Assembly (NCBI GenBank): GCA_944326255.1 | Contig: CALVDG010000021.1 | Location: forward strand, 1 to 42,210 | Length of the DNA stretch: 42,210 bases | Source of the DNA: an uncultured Bacteroidales bacterium | Lineage (GTDB): Bacteria > Bacteroidota > Bacteroidia > Bacteroidales > UBA932 | Direction: 5' to 3' | In this document: one piece after another, positions 35,568-42,210 of the stretch | How positions within the stretch are numbered: the stretch's first letter is position 1 | How the letters are laid out: each line of letters begins with the position of its first letter | The notes under the pieces: generated by a model | The model's database searches: none | Told to the model about the DNA's origin: nothing | What the model saw: only the letters and a program-made list of their open reading frames with translations | Translations under genes and position numbers: made by a program

Positions 35568-37418
35568 CTATCTGTTCACATAGTCATAGGGATCAGACGC
35601 TCCTTCCAGAGACATGGTGAACGGCTCGCTCTTCCAGATGGGACCCCAGTCACCGTTGTCATCAACCGCGAATCCGACAAGGACAAACTCCATACCGTAG
35701 TCAGACAGGAAATAAGTCGGGGCATAATCCGTTCCGTGATCATAAAGCTGACTGTACAGCGTCTCATCATCCCAGCCATAAATGGCATCTACCGTGTACA
35801 ACGCATAATAATACTCCTTGCCGGCCAGTTCCTCAGGCACATCCACAGGCAGCAGACAGTCATAGTACATCGCTGAATAATCCCAGCCTGTATTAGGGTC
35901 GGCCTCAGCCAGCTGCATCAGGTCGTACCACGGCCCGTACTCAAGGCTGAACTCAAGTGCCCCGACCTGTGCCTCATTGGTCGTGAACGATTTCAGGAAA
36001 AGTTCTGTCGTTATATTGCCGTTGTAGTTGCCGTAAGCTATGGCGTAGTATTCAGTACCGGGAGTAAGCTTTCCGTAGGTATTGATGTACCTGCCGGTAC
36101 GGACAGGCGCATAGAGACGGTTCATACAGTAGTCTATGATTTCATCATCAGACATACCCTCGAACTGAGCCGCCTCGGTCACGATATAGGCAAAGGGATC
36201 GTCATTGCTCGGTACAAACTCTACGCTGGCGGCCCTGGAAGTAACATTCGTTACGTTGATAGTCACCACATTGCCGCTGGCTGTAGTAGAACCGGTCGTA
36301 AATTCGGCCGATACAGGCTCCGAACAGAGCCAGCCCATATCATCCAGGGCAAATACAGCCATGATGCAGTCCGTCTCGGGCATCAGGTCCTCAAATACCC
36401 AGGAAGACTCTCCCTGTTCTGCATATTCCTCAAAGATCTCCTCCAAAGTCATTCCATAGTAGATTTCATAGTCCATCCGCAGAGTATTCCACGAATTTGA
36501 GCACCATACGGCGAAATCCAGTCCGGCATCCACATCATCGACAGCCCACGCATCAGCCATGTAATATCCGTCGTAATCCACCGGCACGATCTCCGCAGTG
36601 ACTATATGACCGTTAGCTTTCGTCTCTACTGTGAAATCCACCTTGTCCAGCGAGTTGGTTGTCAACCTCAGCACAGAGACTTCTGTCAGCACCTCAAGAG
36701 ACAATGTATCTATACCGTATGCATAGAGGACATACTCCGTCTCGGGTTCGGCATTGCAAAGATAGTCAGGGTAATCTCCACGTATAGTCTCCGCCGCTAC
36801 GGCCTGAGCGTCAGTCATCTCATTCATATACGCCATCCATGCGAAATACTCCATGTCACCACCGATCAAAGAGTCCGTGTCAGGGTACATGTCAAACACC
36901 TCGGCTGTCTTGAAGAACACCAGGTAATTCATCTCCTTATCCGACGGAGTAATGGCCACCGAGAAATAACGCTGACCTATCTCATTTACCTCAAATGAAA
37001 TAGTCGCTTTATCCGGATCCGGTTCCTCACCGGACATACCGTTCTGCTTAATCTCTACAGAGAATGAAAGCGGCTCTCCTCCTGAATAATCATATCTGAC
37101 TGTCATCTCTGTACTTCTGGCCTCCTCAGACTCATTGGGCGAGACACTGAAATGCACCGTTCCCAAAGTACTGTAATCAATTGAAGGGATCCACTCATCT
37201 GCGTCAGGCTCACAGAATACACTTATAAAACCTCCCTCTACGGGATTTTCCAGTTTGTAGGCAATATCAAACTCTCCGCCTTCTGCCGGTACTGACACAG
37301 ACTCCTCTGACTCAGGTGTCAGCACAGGAAGCGCAATTTCCGGCTCTTCAGGTTTACAGCCGGCTATAGTCATGGCCATGAAAATGGCTGCAGTAAATGT
37401 AGATAAAGATTTTTTCAT
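35568..37418 (-). CDS. Large surface lipoprotein with BACON-like and repeated beta domains
   Basis: A 616-residue predicted lipoprotein, lipobox ending at Cys21 (TIAGC). The N-terminal region (about 35-125) resembles a BACON domain: VSVPAEGGEFDIAYKLENPV, a short SVFCEPDADEWIPSID block and LSFSVEIKQNG. After a PDPDKA linker come two or three repeats of about 110-150 residues. Each ends in a phrase of the type AEPETEYVLYAYGID, LMPETDCIMAVFALDD or LTPGTEYYAIAYGNYNG, resembling fibronectin type III-like modules. The protein is very acidic and poor in Lys/Arg. It is transcribed divergently from the Crp-type regulator through a 76-base shared control region. Its function is unknown; surface binding is a reasonable guess. 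Confidence 0.78.
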   Translation of the reverse strand: MKKSLSTFTAAIFMAMTIAGCKPEEPEIALPVLTPESEESVSVPAEGGEFDIAYKLENPVEGGFISVFCEPDADEWIPSIDYSTLGTVHFSVSPNESEEARSTEMTVRYDYSGGEPLSFSVEIKQNGMSGEEPDPDKATISFEVNEIGQRYFSVAITPSDKEMNYLVFFKTAEVFDMYPDTDSLIGGDMEYFAWMAYMNEMTDAQAVAAETIRGDYPDYLCNAEPETEYVLYAYGIDTLSLEVLTEVSVLRLTTNSLDKVDFTVETKANGHIVTAEIVPVDYDGYYMADAWAVDDVDAGLDFAVWCSNSWNTLRMDYEIYYGMTLEEIFEEYAEQGESSWVFEDLMPETDCIMAVFALDDMGWLCSEPVSAEFTTGSTTASGNVVTINVTNVTSRAASVEFVPSNDDPFAYIVTEAAQFEGMSDDEIIDYCMNRLYAPVRTGRYINTYGKLTPGTEYYAIAYGNYNGNITTELFLKSFTTNEAQVGALEFSLEYGPWYDLMQLAEADPNTGWDYSAMYYDCLLPVDVPEELAGKEYYYALYTVDAIYGWDDETLYSQLYDHGTDYAPTYFLSDYGMEFVLVGFAVDDNGDWGPIWKSEPFTMSLEGASDPYDYVNR

Positions 37419-37444
37419 AAGAAGGATTATTAGTAATTTTGAAA

Positions 37445-37452
37445 CAAAAATA
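37445..37452 (-). promoter_or_regulatory. Promoter -7 box of the large lipoprotein gene
   Basis: TATTTTTG on the minus strand is a full TAnnTTTG match 27 bases before the lipoprotein start. The expected -33 region coincides with the inverted repeat listed next. Confidence 0.5.
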
Positions 37453-37458
37453 AAACAT

Positions 37459-37475
37459 ACGTTTTAAAGAAACGT
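37459..37475. promoter_or_regulatory. Possible Crp/Fnr-type operator in divergent promoter
   Basis: ACGTTT (37459-37464) and AAACGT (37470-37475) form a perfect palindrome with a 5-base spacer. It sits between the lipoprotein -7 box and the start of the Crp-type gene, overlapping the lipoprotein -33 region. Its dimension fits a dimeric helix-turn-helix regulator. Binding by the adjacent regulator is inference. Confidence 0.4.
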
Positions 37476-37494
37476 TGTAGTAATACTATTTTTC

Positions 37495-38085
37495 ATGATG
37501 GACACCGACACAGACTTTAGAGACATACTTCGGAACGAAGGCAGGTTTGCGCCCAGCAACGCACTGATTGACAAGCTATTGATGTACTCAGAAGAAATAA
37601 GACTGAAGCCTGGCGGAGTCCTTATCGGATACGGACAGACCGATACGAACATCTATATAGTGAAGGAGGGCATCATCCAGCTGCTGTATTTCAAAGGTGA
37701 AAAGGAAGTCACTTTCGGCTTTGCATTTCCGGGCACTTTCATGTGCTCTCCTCAGTCTGTGTATATGAACCATCCTTCCGTCATGCAGATAGAATCATGC
37801 AGGATCGCCTCCTCGGTACTGAGAATCTCAAAGGCAGACTTCTTCTCATTGATGAAACAGTCCCATGAGTTCTCGCTCTGGATGTTCGACATAGCGATGG
37901 GACAGTTCTATACATCCGAACTGAAAATGATACAGATCAACGGCTCTGCCGAGGACAGGTACCGCAATCTGCTTAAGTTCAGGCCGGACATCGCAAGTGC
38001 CATATCTGCCAACAGGATGGCCTCATACCTCAACGTCACGCCGTCGTGGCTGTGCAAGATACGCAAGAAACTGCTGTATGAGTAA
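37495..38085 (+). CDS. Crp/Fnr-type regulator with cyclic nucleotide-binding-like domain
   Basis: A 196-residue regulator. Residues about 20-135 form a cupin-like cNMP-binding fold: LKPGGVLIGYGQTDTNIYIV, KEGIIQLLYFKGEKEVTFGF and FPGTFMCSPQSVYM. The usual cAMP-contacting Arg-Ser pair of Crp is not evident, so the ligand is unknown, and no iron-sulfur cysteine cluster of the FNR type is visible. A dimerisation helix follows. The C-terminal helix-turn-helix is SANRMASYLNVTPSWLCKIRKKL. A second in-frame ATG follows the first directly, so the start is 37495 or 37498. The gene is divergent from the large lipoprotein. Its last 8 bases overlap the downstream DAHP synthase start. Confidence 0.88.
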   Translation: MMDTDTDFRDILRNEGRFAPSNALIDKLLMYSEEIRLKPGGVLIGYGQTDTNIYIVKEGIIQLLYFKGEKEVTFGFAFPGTFMCSPQSVYMNHPSVMQIESCRIASSVLRISKADFFSLMKQSHEFSLWMFDIAMGQFYTSELKMIQINGSAEDRYRNLLKFRPDIASAISANRMASYLNVTPSWLCKIRKKLLYE

Positions 38086-39118
38086 ACTCGTTCCCATACC
38101 TTTTATAATAGCCGGGCCGTGCAGCGTGGAGAGCCCGGAACAGATAATGGCGGCAGCTGAGGGCATAAGCAAGGCCGGCGTCACGATGCTGCGCGGAGGC
38201 CTCTGGAAGCCCCGTACTCATCCCGGCTGCTTCGAGGGAGTCGGAGAGACCGGTGCCCGGTGGCTCCGCGATGCGGGCAGGGCCACCGGCATGAAGACCA
38301 TCACCGAGGTAGCGAATGCCAGACACGTGGAGGTTATCCTCAAATACGGAATAGATGCGGTATGGATAGGAGCACGGACCACCGGCAATCCGTTTCTGGT
38401 GCAGGAGATAGCCGATGCCCTGAAGGGTACGGGCCTGCCGGTATTCGTCAAGAATCCGCTGGTGCCGGATCCCGAACTCTGGCTGGGAGCCGTAGAGCGG
38501 CTTTCCGGCTACGGATGCGGCCTGGTCTGCGCCGTACACCGCGGCTTCCACTCCTACGGTGAGAGCATCTACCGCAACTCTCCGTTCTGGCAGATACCGG
38601 TGGAGCTGCACAGACGGATGCCCGAAATACCCGTACTCTGCGACCCCAGCCATATCGGAGGGCGGCGCGACCTGGTCAGAAGTCTGTCGCAGCAGGCCAT
38701 GGCCTTGGGATTCGACGGCCTGATGATAGAGGTACACCCGGACCCGGACAAGGCCCTGAGCGATGCCGCGCAGCAGATAACTCCTGCTGAACTGGCACAG
38801 CTTCTGAGCTCGTTGAAGATGCGCGGCAACTCCGCTCCGGGAGCGGAAGCCGCAGCGGCCCTGGACAGCCTGCGCAGCGATATCGACAGGATAGACTCCT
38901 CGCTGATAGATCTGCTGGCCGAGCGGATGAAGATATCCGAAGCCATCGGCGAGGTCAAGGAGAAGAGCGGACTGACCGTCCTGCAGACCGGCCGCTGGAA
39001 CTCAGTGCTGGCCAAAGTACGCGCCCTGGCACAAGAAAAAGACCTCGACGAGTCTTTCATCACCGAGGTCTTCAATCTGATTCACCGCGCCTCCATGGAG
39101 CGGCAGATCAATAAGTAA
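38078..39118 (+). CDS. Bifunctional DAHP synthase/chorismate mutase
   Basis: The protein has 346 residues from the ATG at 38078; the frame upstream is a shadow of the Crp-type gene. The N-terminal part (about 1-255) is a class I DAHP synthase barrel: FIIAGPCSVESPEQ, MLRGGLWKPRTHPGCFEGVG, then GARTTGNPFLVQEIADALKG, PVFVKNPLVPDPELW, CDPSHIGGRRDLV and MIEVHPDPDKALSDAAQQ. The C-terminal 80 residues form a type II chorismate mutase helix bundle (LDSLRSDIDRIDSSLIDLLAERM, then KEKSGLTVLQTGRW). It therefore performs the first shikimate-pathway step and the branch step to prephenate, a fusion common in Bacteroidetes. It overlaps the regulator gene by 8 bases, so the two are translationally coupled. 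The stop codon touches that of the convergent lipoprotein gene. Confidence 0.95.
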   Translation: MSKLVPIPFIIAGPCSVESPEQIMAAAEGISKAGVTMLRGGLWKPRTHPGCFEGVGETGARWLRDAGRATGMKTITEVANARHVEVILKYGIDAVWIGARTTGNPFLVQEIADALKGTGLPVFVKNPLVPDPELWLGAVERLSGYGCGLVCAVHRGFHSYGESIYRNSPFWQIPVELHRRMPEIPVLCDPSHIGGRRDLVRSLSQQAMALGFDGLMIEVHPDPDKALSDAAQQITPAELAQLLSSLKMRGNSAPGAEAAAALDSLRSDIDRIDSSLIDLLAERMKISEAIGEVKEKSGLTVLQTGRWNSVLAKVRALAQEKDLDESFITEVFNLIHRASMERQINK

Positions 39119-40069
39119 CTATCTGGCCGAATAAGTCAGCACGATGTAGGCGCAGTTGCTGTCCGGAGCCGCTTCCGTGGTAAACACCACATCGGTAGTG
39201 GCCGAGCGCATAGTGGCCTCTATCCTGACCAGTCCCTTGACCATACCCTCGCCCAGACAAGCCAGTTCCTCATCTGTGAGCGTACCGGCTCCGGCAAATT
39301 TGTTGGCCGCATTGAGGTACTGCTGGTCATCCGTGCTGGCGATGACTTTCCTGCTGCTTGTCCCGACATATTCGGTCTCAAGCGTCTTGAGTGCAAACTC
39401 AAACAGAGAAGCCACATACTTATATCCGTCAGTACGGTCTGCTGACGCCGCGAAACTCTCGGATATCCTCATCAGGGAATCAGCCTGTGACTCGAAAGTA
39501 TAGACCAGATTGACCGACGGCACGATGGACGACACCCCCAGTATCGAGCTGTAGCCCGTTCCGATATACACTCCCTCTGTCCCGCTGGCGACCAGACCTG
39601 GCTCGCGGTGCATAGTCACGGCTACCGAATCTCCCCAGAAAGAGGTGCGTGCATCGCATTTGACTACCTCAAGCCTCCTTTCGGCCGATACGGTCTGCTC
39701 GGCCTCTCCGGCAGGAGCGTCATTGAATATCATATACACCTCCAGCCTGACATCCATACTGCCCACTGCCGAAGGGGTATAATAGCACATATACGAGCCG
39801 CGTCCGTTCACGAAATCGTAATGCGTGAAGTCCTCCAGCACTTGATTGCCGTTGACGGTCCATCTAGGCTGTATCAGATACAGGCTGCCGTGCATCGCGA
39901 CCGTATCCTCCACCGTAAAGACCACCTGCTGTCCGAGACCTATCTTATCCTGATTGACATGAATCGTACTGAGCTGAGGAGCCGAAGGGCCTGGATCGCC
40001 CTTTTCACAGCTCTGCACAGCCAGAAACGCCAGCACCGCACAGCCTGCAACTATCAACATTCTCCTCAT
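39119..40069 (-). CDS. Uncharacterised lipoprotein
   Basis: A 316-residue predicted lipoprotein with a signal peptide ending at Cys21 (LAVQSC), followed by EKGDPGPSAP. Residues about 35-130 look like an Ig/PKD-type beta domain (QVVFTVEDTVAMHGSLYLIQ, GSYMCYYTPSAVGSMDVRL). The remaining part is mixed helical and beta, with a helical stretch around SLMRISESFAASADRTDGYK. I do not recognise a family. It lies 11 bases after frr on the same strand, apparently the last gene of the pyrH-frr transcript. Its stop codon abuts that of the convergent DAHP synthase gene with no spacing. The function is unknown. Confidence 0.75.
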   Translation of the reverse strand: MRRMLIVAGCAVLAFLAVQSCEKGDPGPSAPQLSTIHVNQDKIGLGQQVVFTVEDTVAMHGSLYLIQPRWTVNGNQVLEDFTHYDFVNGRGSYMCYYTPSAVGSMDVRLEVYMIFNDAPAGEAEQTVSAERRLEVVKCDARTSFWGDSVAVTMHREPGLVASGTEGVYIGTGYSSILGVSSIVPSVNLVYTFESQADSLMRISESFAASADRTDGYKYVASLFEFALKTLETEYVGTSSRKVIASTDDQQYLNAANKFAGAGTLTDEELACLGEGMVKGLVRIEATMRSATTDVVFTTEAAPDSNCAYIVLTYSAR

Positions 40070-40080
40070 AACCGTACCGT

Positions 40081-40644
40081 TTACACTGTCATTATCTCTT
40101 TCTCCTTGTTGGCCAGGATGGTGTCGATCTTCTTGTTGTAGTTGTCAACCTCCTTCTGCACGTCGTTCTCGGCGTCCTTGGCCATATCTTCCGCCAGACC
40201 GTCCTTCTGGGCCTTCTTCAACAGGTCGTTGGCCTCCTTGCGGGCGTTGCGGATGGAAATCTTGGCCGACTCGCCGGCTGCCTTGGACTTCTTCACCAGC
40301 TCCTTGCGGCGGTCTTCAGTGAGGGGCGGGACGTTTATGCGGATGTGCTCGCCGTTGTTCTGGGGAGTGAATCCGAGATTGGCGTCCATGATGGCCTTCT
40401 CAATCTTCGGTATCATGTTCTTCTCCCAGGGCTGGATCAGCATCGTGCGGGCATCGGGCACAGTGATGCTGGCCACCTGGGGCACGGGAGTAGGATTGCC
40501 GTAGTAATCCACCATGACGCTGTTGAACACAGCCGGGTTGGCCTTGCCGGCCCTGTAGGTCTTGAGGTCCTCTTCCAGATAGTTGACGGCCTCGCTCATT
40601 TTTTTCACTGCTGAGGCAATGATGTCTTTTGCATTGTCTGCCAT
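40081..40644 (-). CDS. frr: Ribosome-recycling factor
   Basis: A 187-residue protein that, with EF-G, splits post-termination ribosomes in the cytoplasm. The long helical bundle and the family motifs are clear: EDLKTYRAGKANPAVFNSVM, VDYYGNPTPVPQVASI, RTMLIQPWEKNMIPKIEKAI, then NGEHIRINVPPLTEDRRKEL and the C-terminal NYNKKIDTILANKEKEIMTV. The length is standard. It follows pyrH by 45 bases, the usual pyrH-frr order. Confidence 0.97.
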   Translation of the reverse strand: MADNAKDIIASAVKKMSEAVNYLEEDLKTYRAGKANPAVFNSVMVDYYGNPTPVPQVASITVPDARTMLIQPWEKNMIPKIEKAIMDANLGFTPQNNGEHIRINVPPLTEDRRKELVKKSKAAGESAKISIRNARKEANDLLKKAQKDGLAEDMAKDAENDVQKEVDNYNKKIDTILANKEKEIMTV

Positions 40645-40689
40645 AATATTTTATGTTTTAGTTGTTATTTCATTTTATCCAATGTCAGG

Positions 40690-41397
40690 TTACTTATGTA
40701 CCAGCGTGCCGACTTTTCCGCCGTCAAGCAGCTGCTGCAGATTGCCCTCGCGGTTCATGTCGAAGACCACGATGGGCATGTCGTTGTCCTTGCACAGGGC
40801 AAATGCGGTGCTGTCCATGACCTTCAGCCCGTCCGAGAGGGCCTTGTCAAATGTCAGCTCGTCGTACCTTGTGGCATTCGGGTCCTTCTCAGGGTCGGCG
40901 GTATAGACCCCGTCCACGCGGGTGCCCTTGAGCAGTGCCCCGGCTCCTATCTCGCAGGCTCTCAGGGCCGCCGCGGAGTCAGTGGTGAAGAACGGATTGC
41001 CGGTGCCTCCGGCGATCAGGGCCACCGCGCCGCGCTCCATGGCCGCTACGGCATTGTCCCTGGTGTAATATTCGGCGATGGGCTTCATCGGGGTCGAGGT
41101 AAATACCTCCGCATCCACTCCGGCACTGCGGATGGCCATTGCCAGGCCGAGGCTGTTGATCACCGTCGCAAGCATACCCATGCGGTCGCCGCCCACGCGG
41201 TCAAAACCCTTGCCCGCACCTGAAAGTCCTCTGAAAATGTTGCCGCCGCCCACTACGATGGCGACCTGCACTCCGCTCCTTACGGCCTGAGCCACCTCCG
41301 CGGCATAGCGGGCCAGCATCCCTTCATCAATGCCGCGTCCCTCATTGCCCCCGAGGCTCTCTCCGCTGAGCTTGAGCAATACCCTTTTATACTTCAT
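40690..41397 (-). CDS. pyrH: UMP kinase
   Basis: A 235-residue cytoplasmic enzyme of the amino acid kinase family that phosphorylates UMP to UDP. The N-terminal motif is KRVLLKLSGESLGG. VAIVVGGGNIFRG, then GGDRMGMLATVINSLG, ALIAGGTGNPFFTTDSAAALRA, and GVYTADPEKDPNATRYDELTF complete the pattern. The length is typical. The promoter lies about 155 bases upstream, leaving a long AT-rich leader. Confidence 0.97.
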   Translation of the reverse strand: MKYKRVLLKLSGESLGGNEGRGIDEGMLARYAAEVAQAVRSGVQVAIVVGGGNIFRGLSGAGKGFDRVGGDRMGMLATVINSLGLAMAIRSAGVDAEVFTSTPMKPIAEYYTRDNAVAAMERGAVALIAGGTGNPFFTTDSAAALRACEIGAGALLKGTRVDGVYTADPEKDPNATRYDELTFDKALSDGLKVMDSTAFALCKDNDMPIVVFDMNREGNLQQLLDGGKVGTLVHK

Positions 41398-41551
41398 ATT
41401 TTCCGTAAATTCTATTTTAAATTTTTAATAGTTTGACATAATCGTTTAAAAAATAAACATTTAACAGAGTATTTGGTTAACAGCGGTAACGATTTGGTTA
41501 TCGTGCGATTTTCAGTGTTTTGCGGTGCTATACTGTCAAATAACTCAATTG
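41398..41551 (-). promoter_or_regulatory. Long AT-rich pyrH leader with phased repeats
   Basis: About 150 bases lie between the likely pyrH promoter and its ATG. They contain two copies of ATTTGGTTA (41471-41479 and 41492-41500, plus-strand sense), 21 bases apart. A related GGTAAC sits between them, so GGTTAAC, GGTAAC and GGTTATC recur at spacings of 10 and 11 bases. No clear riboswitch fold or attenuator with T-run was recognised. The repeats may be regulator sites or structured RNA. Confidence 0.35.
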
Positions 41552-41582
41552 CAAAAGTAGTCAAAATCCTTGAGCAGGCAAA
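41552..41582 (-). promoter_or_regulatory. pyrH promoter, full Bacteroidetes consensus
   Basis: On the minus strand TTTG (41582-41579), a spacer of exactly 19 bases, and TACTTTTG (41559-41552) match both elements of the Bacteroidetes -33/-7 consensus. It is the best promoter in the window and points at pyrH-frr. Confidence 0.65.
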
Positions 41583-41609
41583 AAGATTGACTACTAAGTC
41601 TAATATTAG

Positions 41610-42155
41610 TTAGAAATTATTATTTTTTTTTAATTGTGCTGTTAAGAATGAGGTAGTTTTTTTTATCATATCATCATTCTTTTCAAAAAGATACTCTACA
41701 ATCATTTCGATTAACTCATTTCTATCTTTTCTTCTTTCTCTCAACTCAGTATCAATAAGTTTATAAAATCTCTTACCATTATTATCATTATCAGCATTAT
41801 TGTTCTGAGTGTAATCATTAACAATCTCTGTTAAACTTTTTTGTTGAAAGATGTAGTCGTTTAAACGTCTAAATAGAGCGTGATCTACATTCTTGACTAA
41901 TTTATTTCTTAAATATTTTTCCAAACTTTCTATTGGTAAATAATTAAGAGGTATGTTATTAGCAATGTTATTATGAACTATATAGTTTTCTGCGTTAGTT
42001 TTGATGTCTAAATCTAAGATAATACAAATTGAAGCTTTTTTGCCTAATAAGTTATTTCTAACAACATCGTCAGCCAAATCAATTACGTTTGAATACCCAC
42101 CACATGGTAAAACATGTACTAAACGATTATTTAATAACAATACTTCGGTAAATTT
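41610..42155 (-). pseudogene. Decapitated TOPRIM-like gene remnant, strongly AT-rich
   Basis: On the minus strand an open frame runs from just after a TAA at 42158-42156 to a stop at 41610, about 181 codons. No ATG lies at its head; a TTG at 42140 is the only early start candidate and no ribosome-binding site is evident. The translated sequence begins KFTEVLLLNNRLVHVLPCGG. It then shows GGYSNVIDLADDVV, the Asp-x-Asp segment CIILDLDIK and LPIESLEKYLRN, followed by charged helices and an Asn-rich low-complexity stretch (NNNADNDNNG). This resembles the second half of a TOPRIM domain as found at the C-terminus of OLD-type ATPase-nucleases, with the ATPase part and the first TOPRIM glutamate missing. 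The base and codon use is far more AT-rich than any neighbour, suggesting horizontal transfer. An intact small protein of another family is the alternative. Confidence 0.45.
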
Positions 42156-42163
42156 TTACCGAA
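42144..42163. repeat. Perfect 9-bp palindrome at the break of the TOPRIM remnant
   Basis: TTCGGTAAA (42144-42152) and TTTACCGAA (42155-42163) form a perfect inverted repeat with a 2-base loop. It lies where homology-like sequence of the TOPRIM remnant begins. The outer 47 bases to the window end contain no recognisable gene. Confidence 0.5.
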
Positions 42164-42210
42164 AAATTTAAAATTTAACAATCGAGTCGGATAAGGCCGG
42201 CTCAAACCCT

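Noticed and set aside
42164..42210. A tRNA-like GTTTGAGCC segment on the minus strand at the window end
   Set aside because: The stem next to the putative T-loop does not pair in the visible part, and no CCA or acceptor stem can be formed.

Overview
The window looks like a chromosomal piece of a Bacteroidales bacterium, most likely a GC-rich, Rikenellaceae-like (Alistipes-type) gut commensal. This rests on fimbrillin and FimB/Mfa2-type lipoproteins, BACON-domain lipoproteins, DUF4492 in front of cydAB, the order purH-mreB-mreC-mreD-mrdA-rodA, a DAHP synthase/chorismate mutase fusion, a Bacteroides-type SdhC, and repeated matches to the Bacteroidetes promoter box TAnnTTTG. The genus is an inference. 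No rRNA, tRNA, CRISPR array, insertion sequence or phage gene was recognised.

Bases 1-5146 (minus strand) are an accessory surface-fimbria locus. It reads, in transcription order, a membrane-anchored AraC-type regulator, an OmpA-like/DUF3575 outer-membrane protein, a FimB/Mfa2-like lipoprotein and two fimbrillin lipoproteins, the last cut by the window edge. A 603-base non-coding stretch rich in palindromes (5147-5749) separates it from core genes.

Bases 5750-20857 hold core information and envelope genes: topA plus an Lrp/AsnC regulator (minus); divergently PBP1A, ddl and prmC (plus); ispD (minus, overlapping the prmC end); then purH and the rod-shape operon mreBCD-mrdA-rodA (plus). The class A PBP, D-Ala-D-Ala ligase, elongasome scaffold, PBP2 and RodA together cover much of late peptidoglycan assembly. 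gcvP (20914-23736) follows, then a BACON lipoprotein paired with a secreted M6-type metalloprotease, closed by an intrinsic terminator.

Bases 26378-35441 (minus) carry three transcription blocks: a papain-like C1 aminopeptidase, DUF4492 and cydAB (microaerobic respiration); a secreted GH2 beta-galactosidase with a YbaK-type deacylase; and a stand-alone sdhC without sdhA or sdhB. Bases 35568-39118 hold a large repeat-containing lipoprotein divergent from a Crp/Fnr-type regulator, whose end overlaps the DAHP synthase/chorismate mutase gene. Bases 39119-41397 (minus) are pyrH, frr and an unknown lipoprotein, driven by a near-ideal promoter and a long AT-rich leader. The right edge (41610-42140) is a very AT-rich, apparently decapitated gene with TOPRIM-like motifs, probably a remnant of a horizontally acquired OLD-type nuclease.

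The strongest candidates for new biology are modest: the TOPRIM remnant and its adjacent palindrome, the inverted repeat in the Crp/lipoprotein divergent promoter, the helically phased repeats in the pyrH leader, the BACON lipoprotein/M6 protease pair, and the palindrome cluster next to the fimbrial island. No clear-cut undescribed multi-gene system is visible.
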